A model generated the notes under the pieces. It was not told where the DNA came from. It saw nothing but the letters and a program-made list of their open reading frames with translations, and ran no database searches. 64,000 bases of DNA from contig CAZEMR010000005.1 in NCBI GenBank assembly GCA_964513465.1, positions 16,854 to 80,853 of the forward strand. The letters run 5' to 3'. Shown here piece after piece: positions 61,731-64,000 of this stretch (positions within the stretch are counted from its first letter, which is position 1; each line of letters opens with the position of its first letter). The position numbers and the translations under genes are program-made. This DNA is from CAZEMR01 sp964513465. GTDB lineage: Bacteria > Bacteroidota > Ignavibacteria > Kapaibacteriales > UBA2268.

Positions 61731-63158
61731 TTATTTATAATCATCCGAAAGCAGGGTATAAACCAGGTTGTCGTTATCTGCCGGAACATACGGATTTGCA
61801 TTGAGTTCGCTTTCCGGATAAATGAACCGGAAATTCGTTTCCGGAACGGGATCCGGCATCGTACCAGTGCGGCGCATATCATGATATGACTGCGCTTCCA
61901 GATAAAGCTCCATATGCTTCTGGTCGAGAATCTCCTGAATGACTGCTGCCTGGTCGTTGACGTCGATACCGAGGGTGGATTCTGCCAACTCGGGCAGTCC
62001 GTTCATCGTACGGACAATATCGACATCGGAGACTGCGCCGGGAAGATCGCCCGTGCGGGCTTTGCACTCGGCGCGAATAAGCAAATTCTCGGCATAACGA
62101 ATGACCGGGAAGTCCTCGTCGAAGCCGGAATACTTATTCATGCGTGCTGTCATTTCGATGTCACGCTCTTCTTCTGTGGCATTAGTCTCTTTGCCGGGGT
62201 GAACCGCATAGCCGTAATATTCGCCCTCTGCTGCGGCAGCAGGCGTGAAGTACTCAGCCAGGCGGGCATCGCCGTCTTCGCGTTTCAGCAGGCGGACAAA
62301 TGTCATTTCGGCGCGGAGGGGTTCGCCCTCGTTCTGCACCCACATGCCCCACGAAGCGTATTCGCCCGCGGCATCGTTGTATATGCCATAAAGATTGCCA
62401 TCGGCGCTGGAAATACCGCTATTGGCATAAGTCAGAGCATTCTGGTAGTCCTTCGTATGAAGGGCATAGCGCGCTTTGATTGAATTGGCAGCCTCTGTCC
62501 ACATTGCGCCATCGCCGCCGAAATTCAGGTCGCGTTCGACCGGGCCGGCGTCTGCAAAATGAACAAGGGCTTCGTCCAGAAGGCGCTGCACTTCTGCATA
62601 AGCGGCATCCTGCGATACGAACTGCGAAGGCTCGATGCCGACTATGTCGATCGGGATTGAGCCATAGAAAGCAGCCAGTTCGCCCAGGAAGTATGCCTTA
62701 TAGGTTTTAGCGGCGCCGATAATGGTATTCTGTATCTGGGTATTGCCAGTGGGCGAGAATATCACATCGGGCGTAAAAGCGATAAGGTCGTTGCAAAGCT
62801 TGACCCCGCGGTATGCCATGAGCCACATGTCGTCGGTTTCGCCGTCGCGATTCTGCTGATAGCCGTTCCAGGCGATCATTTGGGCGCGTGCGATTCCGGG
62901 AGGCGCTCCGAGCTGCCATGTCCAGACGCTCGGGATGCGCGAATGGTCGCGTGCTGTGAAATCGGCAACGGCCACCTGCATACCAATGAACAGACCGTTG
63001 ACACCATCGACCGTCCTGACATTTTCTTCGGTAATGGCATTCGGGGATTCATTGATATAATCGGGTATATCGCATGAGGTGAGCGTTATGCCCAGGATCA
63101 TCATCACGGGCAGAATGATCCTTGCCTTGCGCAATATTTGATCTTTTATTCTTTTCAT
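61731..63158 (-). CDS. SusD/RagB-family outer membrane lipoprotein
   Basis: A 475-residue SusD-like protein. Signal with lipobox LTSC (Cys29). Helical TPR-like scaffold: ESPNAITEENVRTVDGVNGLFIGM, MAYRGVKLCNDLI, KTYKAYFLGELAAFYGSIP; near the end VIRYAENLLIRAECKARTGD and EILDQKHMELYLEAQSYHDMRRTG are classical. It caps the SusC transporter and binds the substrate, usually a glycan or peptide. It lies 11 bases downstream of susC in the same transcript. Confidence 0.93.
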   Translation of the reverse strand: MKRIKDQILRKARIILPVMMILGITLTSCDIPDYINESPNAITEENVRTVDGVNGLFIGMQVAVADFTARDHSRIPSVWTWQLGAPPGIARAQMIAWNGYQQNRDGETDDMWLMAYRGVKLCNDLIAFTPDVIFSPTGNTQIQNTIIGAAKTYKAYFLGELAAFYGSIPIDIVGIEPSQFVSQDAAYAEVQRLLDEALVHFADAGPVERDLNFGGDGAMWTEAANSIKARYALHTKDYQNALTYANSGISSADGNLYGIYNDAAGEYASWGMWVQNEGEPLRAEMTFVRLLKREDGDARLAEYFTPAAAAEGEYYGYAVHPGKETNATEEERDIEMTARMNKYSGFDEDFPVIRYAENLLIRAECKARTGDLPGAVSDVDIVRTMNGLPELAESTLGIDVNDQAAVIQEILDQKHMELYLEAQSYHDMRRTGTMPDPVPETNFRFIYPESELNANPYVPADNDNLVYTLLSDDYK

Positions 63159-63169
63159 AAATTATCCCC

Positions 63170-64000
63170 TTAATAATTAATAGTAATACCAAGACGGTAA
63201 GACCTCATCTGAGGCAAAGTAAAATAATCAATTCCGCGACCTTCGGCCAGCGAGAATGTGTTGACTTCAGGATCGTAGCCCGAGTAGTCGGTGATTGTCA
63301 GAAGGTTGCGCGCAGCAAAGCTGATGGTCACGGTTTCGATGTTCCATTCCTTCAGGCCATGCCAGCGGTATTCGACAACTACTTCGCGCAGCTTAATAAA
63401 CGAGCCGTCTTCGATATGCGGTTCGTTGATCAGGAAGCCGTTATAGTATGTCCAGTATTTCTCTGTCTTGTCAACGGCCGAAGCATAATCCGGGCCGGCC
63501 GGATCGCCTGTGGCGGGGTCTTCGGGGTCGTAATTATAATTATTATAATCATAGACCTGATCGCCCATTTCGTTGACCCAGAGCTCTTCGCGGTCTTCAG
63601 TGTCGCCGTGGGTTCCGAAGTTGTAGAGGGCGCCCTGTGTGCCGTTCCAAACGTCGAATCCGAAGACTCCGTCGATCAGGAAGCTGAACGAGAGATTCTG
63701 GAAGAATGTAAAGTCATTGCGCCAGCTTACCATGAATTTGGGATTCGGATCGCCCATAAACAGGAGGTTAGGATCCTGGCGGGGTACGCCGACCCATCCA
63801 TAGCTGTAATCGTCGCCGACTACGCGCTGCTGAGATGCGCTCCAGTATGAGTGGCGAATATCGCCAGCGCTGTAGTTATAAGCTGCTTTTTCTTCGTCGC
63901 TGATCTCGCCGTTATCGGGGTTGCCGTCAATATCGGTTGATTTTACGCGCAGCCAGCCATAAGTGCGGAATATGCCAAGAGGCTGTCCGACTGTGGCAAC
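63170..64000 (-). CDS. SusC/RagA-family TonB-linked outer membrane protein (C-terminal part)
   Basis: The last 276 codons of a SusC-like receptor that continues past the right edge with no stop. GQPLGIFRTYGW, YSYGWVGVP, GDPNPKFMVSWRNDF and the strand-rich end REVVVEYRWHG, SFAARNLLTITDYSGYDPEVN, MRSYRLGITINY are typical; the last residue is aromatic. The plug and most of the barrel lie outside the window. It is the transporter partner of the SusD gene that follows it. Confidence 0.9.
   Translation of the reverse strand, partial: VATVGQPLGIFRTYGWLRVKSTDIDGNPDNGEISDEEKAAYNYSAGDIRHSYWSASQQRVVGDDYSYGWVGVPRQDPNLLFMGDPNPKFMVSWRNDFTFFQNLSFSFLIDGVFGFDVWNGTQGALYNFGTHGDTEDREELWVNEMGDQVYDYNNYNYDPEDPATGDPAGPDYASAVDKTEKYWTYYNGFLINEPHIEDGSFIKLREVVVEYRWHGLKEWNIETVTISFAARNLLTITDYSGYDPEVNTFSLAEGRGIDYFTLPQMRSYRLGITINY

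Noticed and set aside
1..64000. tRNA, rRNA or CRISPR loci
   Set aside because: I looked for cloverleaf-like sequences with CCA or T-loop signatures and for regularly spaced repeats in the gaps and found none that could be supported.

Overview
The window reads as a chromosomal stretch from a Gram-negative bacterium of the FCB (Bacteroidota / Ignavibacteria / Kapabacteria-like) assemblage. Support comes from type IX secretion (T9SS) C-terminal sorting tails on several exported proteins, a PorV/PorQ-like barrel, a SusC/SusD pair at the right edge, OmpA lipoproteins with PD40 repeats, DUF4252 beside an ECF sigma factor, and promoters of the TTTG / TAnnTTTG type. It also carries an FlhF-FlhG-FliA group, which is unusual for classical Bacteroidetes but known in deeper FCB lineages. 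Placement below that level is inference. No tRNA, rRNA, CRISPR array or transposase gene was seen.

Layout. 1-3.1 kb: end of an rRNA pseudouridine synthase, a small exported protein, a Tat-exported Fe/Mn superoxide dismutase, then an AT-rich DUF4041/GIY-YIG gene flanked by a perfect 113-bp direct repeat of the sod 3' end and terminator, which marks a recent insertion. 3-10.2 kb: envelope proteins, a decapitated T9SS gene, a Rieske-like protein with one ligand missing, an ECF sigma / anti-sigma / DUF4252 operon, and a PorV-like barrel next to a miniature T9SS cargo. 10.2-17.8 kb: a minus-strand operon flhF, flhG, a Lys/Glu-rich two-helix membrane protein, fliA, an HDOD protein, a histidine kinase whose phospho-acceptor His is Ser and which carries a C9 tract, and a single-pass TPR membrane protein. 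18-24.5 kb: split transketolase, an exported Memo-AMMECR1 fusion, an AT-rich orphan gene beside another T9SS tail remnant, and a CCA-adding-type nucleotidyltransferase.

24.5-32.7 kb: a minus-strand housekeeping run of AddB-like nuclease, polyprenyl synthase, DprA, SpoU rRNA methyltransferase and pyrroline-5-carboxylate dehydrogenase. 32.9-46.9 kb: a PD40-OmpA lipoprotein, alanine racemase, ScpA/ScpB, thioredoxin with two small redox/membrane partners, a flippase, a TauE permease, a radical SAM protein, a methyltransferase, class I aldolase, a UbiA prenyltransferase, a serine hydrolase and a barrel. 47-58 kb: a TetR regulator with a palindromic operator against its start codon, a lipoprotein/TonB receptor pair, a CAAX-type protease, a 1301-aa T9SS cargo, and serA with a DUF1015 gene. 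58.3-61.7 kb: a three-gene envelope operon (VWA-OmpA lipoprotein, T9SS cargo, outer membrane barrel). 61.7-64 kb: SusD and the C-terminal part of SusC.

Most of the window is ordinary core genome. The unusual parts are the two AT-rich single-gene insertions, the T9SS tail remnants, and the FlhF/FlhG operon, whose extra members (His-less kinase with a slippable C tract, charged membrane protein, TPR membrane anchor) could form an undescribed polar-positioning or motility switch.
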